In this document: piece after piece, positions 32,997 through 43,831 of the stretch
How the letters are laid out: each line of letters begins with the position of its first letter
Position numbering within the stretch: position 1 is the stretch's first letter
Assembly (NCBI GenBank): GCA_000827325.1
Contig: KN832870.1
Coordinates: 5,270,001-5,334,000, forward strand
Direction of reading: 5' to 3'
DNA from: Oidiodendron maius Zn
Lineage: Eukaryota; Ascomycota; Leotiomycetes; Myxotrichaceae
DNA: 64,000 nt
Position numbers and translations under genes: made by a program
The notes under the pieces: generated by a model
The model's database searches: none
What the model saw: the letters and a program-made list of their open reading frames with translations, nothing else
What the model was told of the DNA's origin: nothing

Positions 32997-34358
32997 CGCC
33001 TTCAGCCAACTCAGCTGCGAGACACAGTGGAGCTCGACGAAGACGAGTGCGACGAGAAACGAGAAGGTGAATTACGTAGACCCGGCGTGGAAAAGATAAC
33101 ATTTACAAACATTGTCGCACTTGATGTTCGGGTAGTCGGGCTGGACCTGTGTAGACGCCCATCACCGGTGTACGGGCAGGGGGGCTGGAGGGGTCGTGAT
33201 CTGAGACCGAGGGATTTCCGAGTTTCCTCTCACCGGTTGTCGCTCCCAGCGTCCCGCTTCACTCACGCCCCTTCACCGGTTGCCCAGCTCAGCCCAGCAA
33301 CCAATGAGGACGAGTTGAGCGATTTGATGAGCGCCTTATTAATTCGTTGACGCTGGCTCTGCTTTACTGAAGAGGTTGAGATGCTGTGCTGTTTGGCCAG
33401 CTGGCATGTCCGCTAGTTATTTAGCAAGTCGCCTCCCCTCATGGACACAAAATATCTGTTGTTCCCTACTTCTAACCTTTTGGTTGTCTTATCTGATCAG
33501 GACTGCAAAGACCCGGAAGACCCGATAGTCATTCACCTATGAGGGTTCAGGCTCATTGGACCAATTGCCTGCCATATGGCTTTGTGTTTGCCACTAATCC
33601 ATTCATGCCAAGAGCTGGACTTGAGGAGCATTTCTTCGTTCTCATTTACCTTCTACCTTCCGCTATACGCCGAAGCATCAAGCGACCCCTCTATCATTGT
33701 TCATCTGTCTGGAGGGTCAAGCGACCGTCTTTTTCCCATCCTGCCCCTATGTGTGGCCGACAGTGAGGCAACCATGGCGCACCATCCTTGTCTATACATT
33801 GCTTTTTATCTCCGCCCCAAACTGTGCTCAAGAAAGTTGTCTTAGCGATCCGAGTGTTATCAGTTTACTTTTTTATGGGGGTTCCTTTTGTTTTCACGTT
33901 TTCATTTCTTCGTGCAAGGCATTGCACAGTGTGAACAGTTCGACACCTCCCCGTCCCTCAGCCTTATCATTGTACATTTACACGCCTTTGCACCTTCTCA
34001 TATTGTTGCAACCGAGTATATGCATGGTATCCAAAATGGAGGTCGAGTTACCCCGCTTCTTAATTAACCACCGTCGAAAGCACCAATAGAAAGGAAAACG
34101 AGGCGGTCTTGCCTTCCAGCCGCCAATGGATGTGCCACACGTTATCGCATCATCCATCCGTCCATGGAGTGCACATAGCGATGCGGCTCTGTTTGACAGA
34201 AGGAAGGTTCATTCATGATCCCCCCTTTTGGTGTGCATCTTCATCTGGTAGACTACCTCGCATTCTACAGCAAGATACTGGTTCCGATTCAAAGCTGAAA
34301 GTCAGAAACGGGAATTTTTATTGAAAAAAAAAAGACTTCGGCCTCTCCCTTAAGAAAG
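32997..34358. other. Divergent intergenic region between the Zn-cluster gene and the TauD-type gene
   Basis: About 1.36 kb. The left part carries CACCGGT elements at 33163-33170 (CACCGGTG), 33231-33237 and 33274-33280. The right part is CT-rich with two or three short overlapping frames (33539-34089) that show no family features. A run of ten A lies just before the TauD-type leader. Confidence 0.45.
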
Positions 34359-35740
34359 ATGGCACCCTCGGCCCTGGCTGCTACGAACGACTCATTCGCG
34401 CAACCTCATATTCAAAAACACCATTTCGAGCAAGAGGGGGGTTACGCAGATATCGTCAGACTATGGCCAGCCAACTTGGACTCTCCTCTTGCCTGGGAGG
34501 GAGCAGACTTCAAGTCTGAGGCTGAGTATACGTATTTCCTGAGCTCCAAGGAGAAGCTTGAGATAAACATAGCTCTTGACTACTTCAAATGTTTGCTCTC
34601 GTGGTTACTTTACCCATCTTGGGCTAACAACTGACATATGTCAGCTCTTGAACTGGATGGAAGTGAGATTAGCATGGTCAACTTTCCTCTGCCGAATTTG
34701 GGGGTGAAGCTCCTCCAGTTTACCTGGCAGCTTCATGAAACAATCGGGTTTTTTGTCCTCCGCGGACTCAATCCCGAGGAGCACTCCCAAGAAGATAACA
34801 TTCTCATCTTCCTGGGAATCTCAAGCTATGTCGGGGAGAAGCGAGGCAAGCAGGACGAGGCTGGTAGCATGTTGAGTTAGTCAACAGTCCATCACTCTTA
34901 TGTCTGCATATCAACTAACTCTTCTCTAGTGCACATCCGCGAAGCTAAGAAGATGACTGTTGAGCAAGAATTGCGTCCAGCTCGAGACTCCAACGCGTCT
35001 CTTGTACGTTTGCCTCATCATATATTGCTGAAGTGGCCAAACTGACCCGCCCCCAAAGAAATTCCATTCGGATCTTTTCTGCGATATTCTAGCCCTTCAA
35101 ACTCGAGGCTGCGCTGCAGTTGGCGGAAATCACATCATCACCTCCACGTACAAGGTATACAACGAGCTTGCTGCCACGAGGCCCGACTTGCTGGAGGTTT
35201 TAGCAAGACCCGATTGGAACTTTGACCCGTAAGTATTCCTAACGCTCCGTCTGCAGTCAAGTCTAAAATGTCCACTCTAGACGTAGTCTCCATGCTAAGC
35301 CGGAGCAACGGCCACTCTTGTTTTATCACGGCGGACATGCCATTCTCAACTTTGGCCGTAACCGGATTCTCGGACATGATGATCCTTCAGACAGGAAGCT
35401 TAATGGTATCCCCACTGTCTCCCCACTACAAATGGAGGCCCTTGAGCTCGTTCAAGAGCTCGGGGAGAAGTACCAGTTAGAATTGCCAATGCAACCAGGT
35501 GACTTGACATTCATCAACAATTTTGGCATCTTGCACTCTCGTGATGCCTTCCAGGACTCTGAGACCGACATTCGCTATCTTGTGCGTATGTGGATCAAGA
35601 ATGAAGTTCTGTCCTGGGCCTTACCGCCTCTCCTCGAGGTTGGCAACCAGAAGACCTATGACGAAGAAGCTGAGGAAATCTGGAACATCTTACCCGCCCC
35701 GAGAGTGAAATTCGATGTTCGAGACCGGTTCAGCCCATAA
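34359..35740 (+). CDS. TauD/TfdA-type Fe(II)/2-oxoglutarate dioxygenase
   Basis: Non-haem iron oxygenase using 2-oxoglutarate; substrate unknown. Exons 34359-34590, 34645-34863, 34930-35003, 35059-35228 and 35281-35740 give 384 residues. The iron ligands are visible as H178 and D180 in KFHSDLFCD and the distal H317 in FGILHSRDAF. R334 in YLVRMWIK is the expected 2-oxoglutarate contact. The region GFFVLRGLNPEEHS near 110-125 and RNRILGHDD are typical of the fungal clavaminate-synthase-like branch. The second intron is awkward: the only canonical in-frame donor is GTAGCA, which removes codons (SML) that relatives usually keep. An atypical donor a few bases downstream is possible. All key residues are present. 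Confidence 0.87.
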
Positions 35741-36357
35741 GGTTTATAAATTACCTATAGGACTGGTATCTGTTTCATTCAGCGGAATTCTCTAGTGTAT
35801 TAATCTGATTTATGAAGCAAGGGGTCGTCCTACAAGTTTGGTGGCAATGGACGGTACCAATCCCCGCACCCCGTTGAGCGCACATTGACATCAGATTGTA
35901 AAGTCCATTACATAGCGTAGTCTCTATATTTTGACACTTTGGATACGTGATACGATTTCATACTATTTTAACTACTAGTTTGGACTACGATACCTTAAAT
36001 AATGACGATTAAATGATTATCTATTATGTGGCATTCGCGTCCTCGAAACACACTTGCGCAGTTTGACTCCCCATTAATATGCTCCTTACTGCAAGGCGTT
36101 CCCTTATAAGTCTCCGATTGGACAACGTAGTACTGTTATTCTCACGTGCTAATTAAAGTGCATAGGAATGCAGCCACTCGGATTGTCTTAAGTGTCGATG
36201 TTTCCAGTCCAGCAAGTGGATGTTTGCCTCACTTCCTACGAACCGGTCTGGCCTTTCATCAGGGTTTAGAAGGCTATATTGCGATGCGATAAAGGTAATA
36301 CCGAGTGATTTTGGTTTAAATTATTAATATTGCTCGTTTATTGGAACCTCTGGAGAA
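35741..36357. other. Intergenic: TauD-type gene 3' flank and kinase-like gene promoter
   Basis: 617 AT-rich bases in tandem plus orientation. No element was recognised. Confidence 0.45.
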
Positions 36358-38124
36358 ATGGACCCGACGACGAACAACTTAGGGATATTCTTATTTCCAA
36401 CAGCAATATGCACCCGCAATCCTCCGCCGGAAGAACAACCGAGCCCTGAGAGCATATGGTCAGACTCGTATCTAAATCCAAAAAATCGAATAAATAGCCT
36501 TTCCAAGTTCAAGAAGCAAAGATGGACAATTGATGGCAGTTCGCCTATCGGCACCCGGCTCTACGCGTTTCCGGATTTTGCTCGAGGAGGGCCGCCGCTG
36601 TGCATAGATACTTACATTCCCAATATTAATCAAGAGCCTGGTTATTTGAGAGAAGTTTTACGTCCAAATTCTTCAATTTTTTTGGAGAATGGTCAAGTTG
36701 AATGTTCAAGTATTGCGCAACATATTCTCCAAGCTTTAGAAGCATGGTCAGAGCATTGGGGATGGGAGGAATTCGAAGAAGCCTACTTGAACATGCCGTT
36801 CGGGTCGAGGATATTAATTAAGAATATTCACATTGATCCTCGGAAAATGACAATTGATCTCGTCCCGTATTACGCAGTGGAACAGCAGATGTTGTCCGTC
36901 GACGCTCTACAAGCACTTTGGGAACTCGCACAAGGAGCTTGGCCGGAAGTTCTTGATATCAAAGAATTACATTTCGTGAAAAAACTCCACGAAACCATAT
37001 CATTAGTTCAGATATCAGGAGAGGACTCACAAATCTACGTCTTCAAGTCATTAACAGATGATCTGAAACCATTCTATCACGAGCTCAAAACACTTCTCAC
37101 GCTGTCCTATCACCCAAACATCATTTCGCGACCGTCTCATATCATCACGAAGAAATGTGGGTTTGGAGGAAAAACAGGAGTCTGTGGCTTTGTACTGGAA
37201 TACCATGCTCATGGTACACTACGCACCGTCCTAAATGAGCGTTCCATCCACCATGCTCTTACATTCCAAGATCAGCTCCGCTGGGCCATCCAAATCACTT
37301 CAGCCATCCTCCATATCCACGAAACAACCTCTGGTGACATATTCTATACCACAATGAAACCAGAGAACGTTGTTATGGCTATAACTCCTTCTAATCCCAC
37401 AATACTAGATGCAGTTATTATAGATTTTGAACAGCGTCTCGGTCCGCCGTGCTGGAATCCGCCCGAGATAAACTACATCGATTACATTACAACATTGGCC
37501 AAGAAGGCCTCTCTGGTATCAATGAAACAGAAATACGTCTCTCTGCTAGAGTCCGCAAACCTCTTGTGGCCCGAGAACGAGAGCAAGACCTCTACTACGA
37601 CGAAGTACAAGAATCCAAGATATGGATATAGTCATCCCTGGCCCACGCTTCCCGTCAAGCAGAGAGAAGCCGCCCAAGTTTTTGGTCTGGGAAAACTTCT
37701 CTGGTGTATATTTGAGAATGGGACGTTGCTAAATACGGCGATTGGTATTCACACATTCCGTGAAGGGGTTTCTGATCTGGAGTTCCCAGAATTCCGAAGG
37801 TCGCCGGAGCGGCTCAGGGAGTTGATTAGGAAGTGCACGATGGGAGATGGAGAATGGAGGGAGAGGGGATTGCCACTTGTCAGAAGAGGGGTGAAGATTG
37901 GAGTGAGAGGGGGAGAGGGGGATGAGACGGAAGAAGATGTGAGAGTTGCGTGTAGGAAGTGGTGGAGGGAGGAGGTTGCGGACGCCGAGAAATTTGTTGC
38001 CGCGAGGGCAATGAGGAATATGGAAGACGCTGATGTTTGGAATTGGACATTTGAAAGGCCAGCTTTGAGAGAGGTTTTGGATGAGCTAGAGAGCTTGATC
38101 GGAACACAAGGCTATGATGGTTAG
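36358..38124 (+). CDS. Kinase-like protein lacking the catalytic Asp (probable pseudokinase)
   Basis: A single exon of 588 residues. The N-terminal 200 residues match no domain I know. A protein-kinase-like fold runs from about 205 to 480: the ATP-site Lys is K230 in YVFKSL, the hinge is near VLEYHAHGTL, the catalytic-loop region reads YTTMKPENVV (330-339) where active kinases have HRDxKxxN, and the metal-binding motif is IDFEQR with D356. The catalytic Asp is replaced by T332 and the HRD His by Tyr, while K334, N337 and D356 remain. It may bind ATP but probably does not phosphorylate. The C-terminal 100 residues are charged (Glu/Arg-rich, GEGDETEEDVR). A related set of fungal kinase-like proteins often shows DFE in place of DFG. 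A regulatory role is inferred. Confidence 0.75.
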   Translation: MDPTTNNLGIFLFPTAICTRNPPPEEQPSPESIWSDSYLNPKNRINSLSKFKKQRWTIDGSSPIGTRLYAFPDFARGGPPLCIDTYIPNINQEPGYLREVLRPNSSIFLENGQVECSSIAQHILQALEAWSEHWGWEEFEEAYLNMPFGSRILIKNIHIDPRKMTIDLVPYYAVEQQMLSVDALQALWELAQGAWPEVLDIKELHFVKKLHETISLVQISGEDSQIYVFKSLTDDLKPFYHELKTLLTLSYHPNIISRPSHIITKKCGFGGKTGVCGFVLEYHAHGTLRTVLNERSIHHALTFQDQLRWAIQITSAILHIHETTSGDIFYTTMKPENVVMAITPSNPTILDAVIIDFEQRLGPPCWNPPEINYIDYITTLAKKASLVSMKQKYVSLLESANLLWPENESKTSTTTKYKNPRYGYSHPWPTLPVKQREAAQVFGLGKLLWCIFENGTLLNTAIGIHTFREGVSDLEFPEFRRSPERLRELIRKCTMGDGEWRERGLPLVRRGVKIGVRGGEGDETEEDVRVACRKWWREEVADAEKFVAARAMRNMEDADVWNWTFERPALREVLDELESLIGTQGYDG

Positions 38125-38422
38125 ATGTAGTGGAGCTGGGGGAGGGTTGATGTTGCACAATAAGATTGTAGGAGGGTGTTACATTGCTGTTCTTATTATG
38201 TTTTCTTCTATGAAATTCCTACCTTCGTATCTAATTTGTACCATGACTTTATGAGGATACGGATGCTCTGCCTTGCTCGGATCGCAATTCGCAAGCTCTG
38301 AGTGTCCAGATAAGATATACATTCGAGAGATGAAAATTCTACCCATTCGCCTAATAGTTATCTAAAGGGAGTACTCTGTAGTACAGTACATATAATCATA
38401 AAGGGGTATCTATCAAATCATC

Positions 38423-39385
38423 TTACAACTCAGCTCGTACAACAGGGTCATGTTTCGCCAAGCTATGGCAAGACACTTCACCCAAGTAGCATACACTAGA
38501 AAACCTCTCAAGTTCATCATCATCGTCTTTAGCAGCGATCATTCTATCCAATTCCTCGGCGTGAAGAAATTTTCCTTGATACCCAAGCACCACTGACAAG
38601 TCCCGCATACAGTCCAGAGTCTTCGGGTGGTCCAGCCCACGAAGTCTCCTGTAGATGTCCAGCGTCTGGCGCAAGATATCTTCGGCTTCGGCGTACTTCT
38701 CGTCGGCGCTCAAGCTTTTAGCTAATTTCATCATGCTGGTCAATGACTTAGAGTGTTCTTTCCCGAGCGACTCGGAGTACCTCCCTAGCCGATTGAGGAC
38801 CAACGCAAGATCGTTCGCAGTTGCCAGCGTGCTTGGATGCTGATCCCCGAGGAACATCTTTCTACTCTTCAGCGTCTGCCGCAAGACAGTTTCGGCCTGG
38901 ACAAATTCCCCCCGGCAGCACAGTAAGGACGCAAGGCTGTTCATGGCACTCAGGGCGGAGGGGTGACCCTCGCCTAGCATATTCTTATACCCATCTACTA
39001 CTTCAACAAGCAAGACCTCGGCCATGCGATACTCGCCGCTGCCCCAGAGCGCGAAAGCCACCTTGCTCCTGGCCGCCAGGGCCTCAGAGCCGGCAGGCGC
39101 TGGCGGGATGCGAGGGCCAGGCTCCATGGTTCGGAGGGAGCAGAGGTCATAATCCGAGGAGGAGGACCACAGGGACTTGGGAGTCATAGATACTTCGTAT
39201 AAAGAGCCGGGAGTGAAATGGCCGGAGATTCCTCCTGGAAACAGAAGACGGGCAGGAGGCGAGGAATGGGAATAAATCCCCAAGGAGCCACAAGAGCCGC
39301 ATCGGGGACAAAGAGGACTGGTCGGAGTTGGGAGGTGGGAGAGAGTGGTAGATGAATAAGATGTTATGTCACGTATCTCCTGCAT
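38423..39385 (-). CDS. Kinesin-light-chain-type TPR repeat protein with one shortened repeat
   Basis: A single exon of 320 residues. The first 90 are Ser/Pro-rich with a Cys cluster (CPRCGSCGS). From about 118 there are TPR units with the 42-residue period of the kinesin-light-chain type: GEYRMAEVLL..., GEFVQAETVL..., then a unit starting GRYSESLGKEH, then EKYAEAEDIL.... Three units are 42 residues long and the third is only 28, lacking exactly 14 residues of its first helix. Such arrays in fungi are commonly found in NLR-like or scaffold proteins, but here no NB-ARC or other effector domain is attached in this frame. A protein-interaction role is inferred. A premature end of an originally longer repeat protein is possible. 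Confidence 0.75.
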   Translation of the reverse strand: MQEIRDITSYSSTTLSHLPTPTSPLCPRCGSCGSLGIYSHSSPPARLLFPGGISGHFTPGSLYEVSMTPKSLWSSSSDYDLCSLRTMEPGPRIPPAPAGSEALAARSKVAFALWGSGEYRMAEVLLVEVVDGYKNMLGEGHPSALSAMNSLASLLCCRGEFVQAETVLRQTLKSRKMFLGDQHPSTLATANDLALVLNRLGRYSESLGKEHSKSLTSMMKLAKSLSADEKYAEAEDILRQTLDIYRRLRGLDHPKTLDCMRDLSVVLGYQGKFLHAEELDRMIAAKDDDDELERFSSVCYLGEVSCHSLAKHDPVVRAEL

Positions 39386-39657
39386 CTTACTGGACGCCTA
39401 AACCAACAATCTGGATCCAACGTTGTAGCAGGATGGAAGCGCCTGGGTCTTACGGCACCCTGACTGCGCCTCCGTCTGCCTATTTGGCGAACCATCCATA
39501 ATACTGCTCGTGTTGCCTCTCGTCCTCCTTCTTCCTTTCCCTTTTGTCTCTTCTAGTGTTGCTTTTTCTTCATCTCGTCACCCTCATTAACATCCGTTTC
39601 TTCAGCTCTCATTCCAGCCAGTCTTCTAAGGGAGGCACTCTGTGGCAGCCATTGATC

Positions 39658-40841
39658 ATGGACATTTCCGGGCATATCCTGCGCCGTGGCGTGAGCACCT
39701 ACCTCGGTCAGCCCCGCGATGACAACAATCCACCGGAGGGTATCGTGTACCAAATTCCCACCTGGGTGATGGTGATGGTAGCAACGACGGTGTTTGGCTT
39801 CTTGTTCGTCATGACGATGGTGGGTGGCACGCTCCTGCCTGCAATGGTTCTCCAACTGACTGAATTTCACAGATTGACTACACATTCGGACGCCTGGTTC
39901 CCACTCTCGTTATGATCGAATCTCCCGATGCCCTCTTCGAACCCCTTCCTACCATCGACCCCGATTCTGATGAGGCCATCAATCCCAATGCCGCGCTCGA
40001 GGCCCAACCCGTTGCTGTCAAGCAGGCTGCGATCACCTCGTCCTTTCGCAAGACCTTGAAACACCTGCAGGCCAAGGGGGGCATTCCATCTCGTTTCCGG
40101 GGTTTCAGCGTCTTCCTTGTGAACTCCATACTGTTCAGCATAATCTCCAGCTCGCTGTCTGCCATTCCCTTTGTCCCTTCAACCGTCGCTGCTGTCCTGG
40201 CCTCCGTTCTGCTGGCCAATTTCTCCATGGCTTGGACTCACATCGTGATTTCGGACCCGAATCCGAAGCCCTGGTTCCGCCGTCTCCCGAGCATGCGCCT
40301 GTACAAGAAGATTGTTACTCCGGCTGCTATTCTTGCTGTCGCTGAGCAGCTGTCCGTCCTCCTGCCAGCTACCCTGGCTAAGGTCTACGACTTTGGCAAG
40401 CTCAAGGAAACCGCGCCAACCATGTCCGGAGGCAGGACTGTCGTAGTAGGCCTTGAGGGCTTCTCTATCTTTATCTTCGGTCTCGTCCTGGCATTCTTCT
40501 TCGTCCTCCCAGCGAACGTCGTCCTGACCCGTGTGCAAGCCTCTCTTCTTGACGACGCCGAGGAGAGCATCGTGCCCTTCGATCGCAGCTTCGGCGGCAA
40601 GGTGGTGCCTGAGATTGTTGGCGGTACAGGAATTATCGGTATGGTCGACGCCTGGAAGACCTTCGACTGGGCTTCCCGCATCCGCCTCTTGAAGTCCTAC
40701 GCCAAAGTTCTCTTAATGCAGATTGGCGTCATCATCCTCTTCGTCATTGTCGTCGTAATTGAGGTTTTTGCTATCGCCCACCTTGATCTCAAGAAGATCC
40801 TGCCAGGCGATGGTAACAATGGCGGCGATAGCGAGATCTAA
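39658..40841 (+). CDS. Multi-pass membrane protein, uncharacterised fungal family
   Basis: Exons 39658-39819 and 39873-40841 (donor GTGGGT, CTGAC branch site, CACAG acceptor) give 376 residues. Hydrophobic segments lie at about 37-55 (WVMVMVATTVFGFLFV), 133-180 (FLVNSILFSIISSSLS and following), 215-240, 270-300 and 345-365 (IGVIILFVIVVVIEVF). The loops contain RRLPSMRLYKK and DRSFGGKVVPE, and the C-terminus is DLKKILPGDG then acidic. Upstream sequence is CT-rich, suggesting fair expression. It resembles a widely conserved fungal membrane protein but I cannot name a function. The gene is divergent from the TPR gene with only 272 bases between start codons. Confidence 0.78.
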
Positions 40842-41578
40842 GATATAGAGCTTAATCCTGACAATGGCACGTCCTGATGCCCGTGCCACAACCGAAACCA
40901 GAGCTGTACCATTACGATGATACGATGCGAGAGAAGAAATGTTTCATATGTAAGCCAGGTGGGCGTTGGGAAGGAACTACTAGCGTATAATGGATATGGT
41001 TATAGTATGTGCAGTTGATAGATATGATAAGCAATGCAATTCAACTTCCGTCTACTCTCTATACTGCGGTCTTCTGACTCTCTTGTGATTTCGTACATAA
41101 TCGTATGGCAGCACTCAGCTGCCTGCAACTCAAAGCTGTCATCACGCGATAGGGGACTAAATAGATCATCCCACCCTAGATCAACACCTGAAATTGCCCA
41201 AGACGAATAGCCCATGACCAAGATCAACCACTAAAGAGCCCCACAGAACCCTATCTCACTGAGCCGGAAGATTCCATCGCGTATCAGCTCGTTCGTGCAC
41301 AAACTGGCGACGCCTAACTGTACTCAGTTACTGTTGGCGCGCGTTTTTGCGCCGGGCATATCACTACTGAACAGGCATGAATTTCGCCATCGTGAGGAAC
41401 CAAAGTGGTCAATGCTGGATAACAAAATTCAGCCCGGAAACCCACACAGCTCCTTATTACGTCGCCCTCATTTTCCAGACCCGAGATTGAATGTCGCCAA
41501 TATGCGGTTATAATGTATGCGCCGAAAATTTTGAAATAGAGACAGGAGTATAATCACTAGAATCTTACCTGTATCACT
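40842..41578. other. Intergenic: membrane-protein 3' flank and permease promoter
   Basis: 737 bases. A small GC-rich inverted repeat (GGCGC...GCGCC around 41336-41353) lies about 230 bases before the permease ATG. Nothing else was recognised. Confidence 0.45.
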
Positions 41579-43392
41579 ATGTTCAACAAGACCGACGGGA
41601 CGATCGTCGTCACCGACCAGAATAATGCTGATCTCGAGAACACGCCGGTCATTCCTCACGATGCCTCCGTTCGCCGCATCGTCGAGGAGCGGGAGGACAA
41701 GGACCTCGCGCGGGCATTGAAACAGCGACATATTCAGATGATCGCTTTAGCTGGCGCAATTGTGAGCTCTGCATCCTCTTCGGATCATCCCCTCCCCACT
41801 CACTAACATCTTCACCAGGGCACAGGTCTCTTCCTCTCTCTCGGCGGAGCTCTGCAGACCGGCGGTCCTCTCGGTGCGCTCCTGGCCTACATGCTCGTCG
41901 GCCTGGTCGTCTGCTCTGTTCAATTTGCCCTAGGAGAAGTCTCGGCCCTCTTTCCCGTAACCGGTTCTTTCGTACGGCACGCAGAATTCCTCGTCGACCC
42001 GGCGCTGGGCTTCGCCGTCGGCTGGAACGTTGTGTATGGCAGCTATCTGAGCGTGCCGAGCGAGATCTCGGCCGCGCTGGTGCTGATCCAGTACTGGACG
42101 GACAAGTACGCTGCGCTGTGGATCACGCTGTTTATCCTGGTCTCTTTCTGCGTGAGCATTGTCTTTGTGGGCGTTTATGGAGAGGTGGAGTTCTTCTTTG
42201 CGATGCTGAAGATCCTCTTGGTCGTTGGCATTGTGATTATGGGCCTGGTGATTGATCTCGGAGGTGTGCCGGGGCAACCACGTATAGGATTTGCGTATTG
42301 GAAAAATCCGGGCCCATTTGTAGAGTACATCACTACAGGGTCATGGGGGAAGTTTCTGGGCTTCTGGGCCGTCATGAACAACGCAGTTTACTCCTTTGCC
42401 GGCGTCGAAAGTGTCTCCGTCGCTGCTGCAGAGACACAGAACCCGAGACAAAACATTCCCAAAGCGTGCAAACGCGTCTTCGCCCGAGTGACACTCTTCT
42501 ATATCCTCGCAGTCCTCATCGTCGGTATGCTCGTCCCCAGCGATGATTCTGATTTGGGCAACCCAGATACCGAGGGAACCGCGGGCCAAAGCCCCTTCGT
42601 GATCGCAGCGACAAGAGCTGGCATCAGAGCTATCCCGTCCATCGTCAATGCCGTCGTTCTTACTTCAGCTTTCTCTGCCTCGAACCAGGCCATGCTCGCT
42701 GGGACTCGCATCCTCTACGGCTTAGCGCTCAAGAAGCAAGCCCCCAAGATATTTCTCCGGACAACGAAGTATGGTATTCCATACGTTTGCGTCATCCTAC
42801 AGACAGCAGTGGCGACATTGGCGTATATGAGTCTCTCCAGCGGCGCCTTAACTGTCTTCTACTGGTTCTTGGATCTGACTGCAGCCGGCGTGCTCGTGAC
42901 TTGGGGAGTGATTGCTCTCAATCATATCCGGCTGCATCAAGCACTTGCACGCCAGGGAATTGCTCGAGAAGAGCTACCCTGGCATCACTGGTGGACTCGT
43001 AAGTCATCTGTGAACACATCTTGATAACCGCTTATGATATTAATTATATTCAGCATACTCCTCCTGGTTCGCCCTAATCAGCTGCACCCTCTTCCTCCTC
43101 ACCGGCGGCTTCACCGTCTTTACGCACGGAAACTGGGATACGGCCACCTTCATCTCTTCATACCTGTAAGTCCATAAAATTCAAATTCTTACATTCATTC
43201 TAAGAGAATGCCTTCAGAGACATCCCGATCGTCATTACAGCCTATCTTGGCTGGAAGCTATACAAGAGAACTCATATCCTCGCTCTCAGTGAGATTCCTA
43301 TTAGAGATGCACTAGACGAGATCGAGCGTACACCAGAGGAGAAGATACCGCCCACCAAGGGCTGGAGACGCATTAATATCTTATGGGGATAG
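41579..43392 (+). CDS. Amino-acid permease, yeast amino-acid transporter family
   Basis: Proton-coupled amino-acid uptake at the plasma membrane; individual substrate not predictable. Exons 41579-41761, 41819-42998, 43054-43165 and 43218-43392 give 549 residues with about twelve hydrophobic helices. The signature RHIQMIALAGAIGTGLFLSL, spanning the first intron, and the ALGEVSALFPVTGSF loop are diagnostic of the YAT family. ESVSVAAAETQNPRQNIPKA follows helix 6. The cytosolic N-terminus (about 48 residues) contains lysines suited to ubiquitin-directed turnover, known for the family. The gene appears intact. Confidence 0.94.
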
Positions 43393-43831
43393 ATGGATTC
43401 GTACTCCATAATTAATAAGCAATATATATATGTATACGAAGATCTAAAAAGATACTGAATTCGCACATGAGAGTCTTCCCCTTCACCAATGTATCTTCCA
43501 GCTATGCACATACCACACGTATCGACTGTGCAAATAAATGAACATTTATGATGCGATAAAAAGGAATTCATTGTGCTATGCTCGCAATGCCTCGGTGAAA
43601 CAAATAGGTATTGTGGCAATGCTTGATGCAGCCCTGAACACTGAGAAGCGCCAATTTCATTATGACCCGTCTCATGACCCTCCCATATCATAAATATCTT
43701 CATATCATAATGACCTATCCGACCAAAGAACTCCCATTCGTGTATCACCGGTCATGCATGTCACCATGCAATATGCGCCATCAACCCCGCACTCCTGCAG
43801 TGCAATGCAGTGAAATGAAATTCCCAACGGG
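43393..43831. other. Intergenic, convergent 3' ends
   Basis: 439 bases between the permease and the F-box gene. A short TA-rich run lies near 43423-43435. Nothing else was recognised. Confidence 0.45.

Noticed and set aside
33539-34089. Overlapping plus-strand ORFs in the promoter of the TauD-type gene
   Set aside because: Hydrophobic-looking translation comes from CT-rich leader sequence. No splice signals or family pattern join them.
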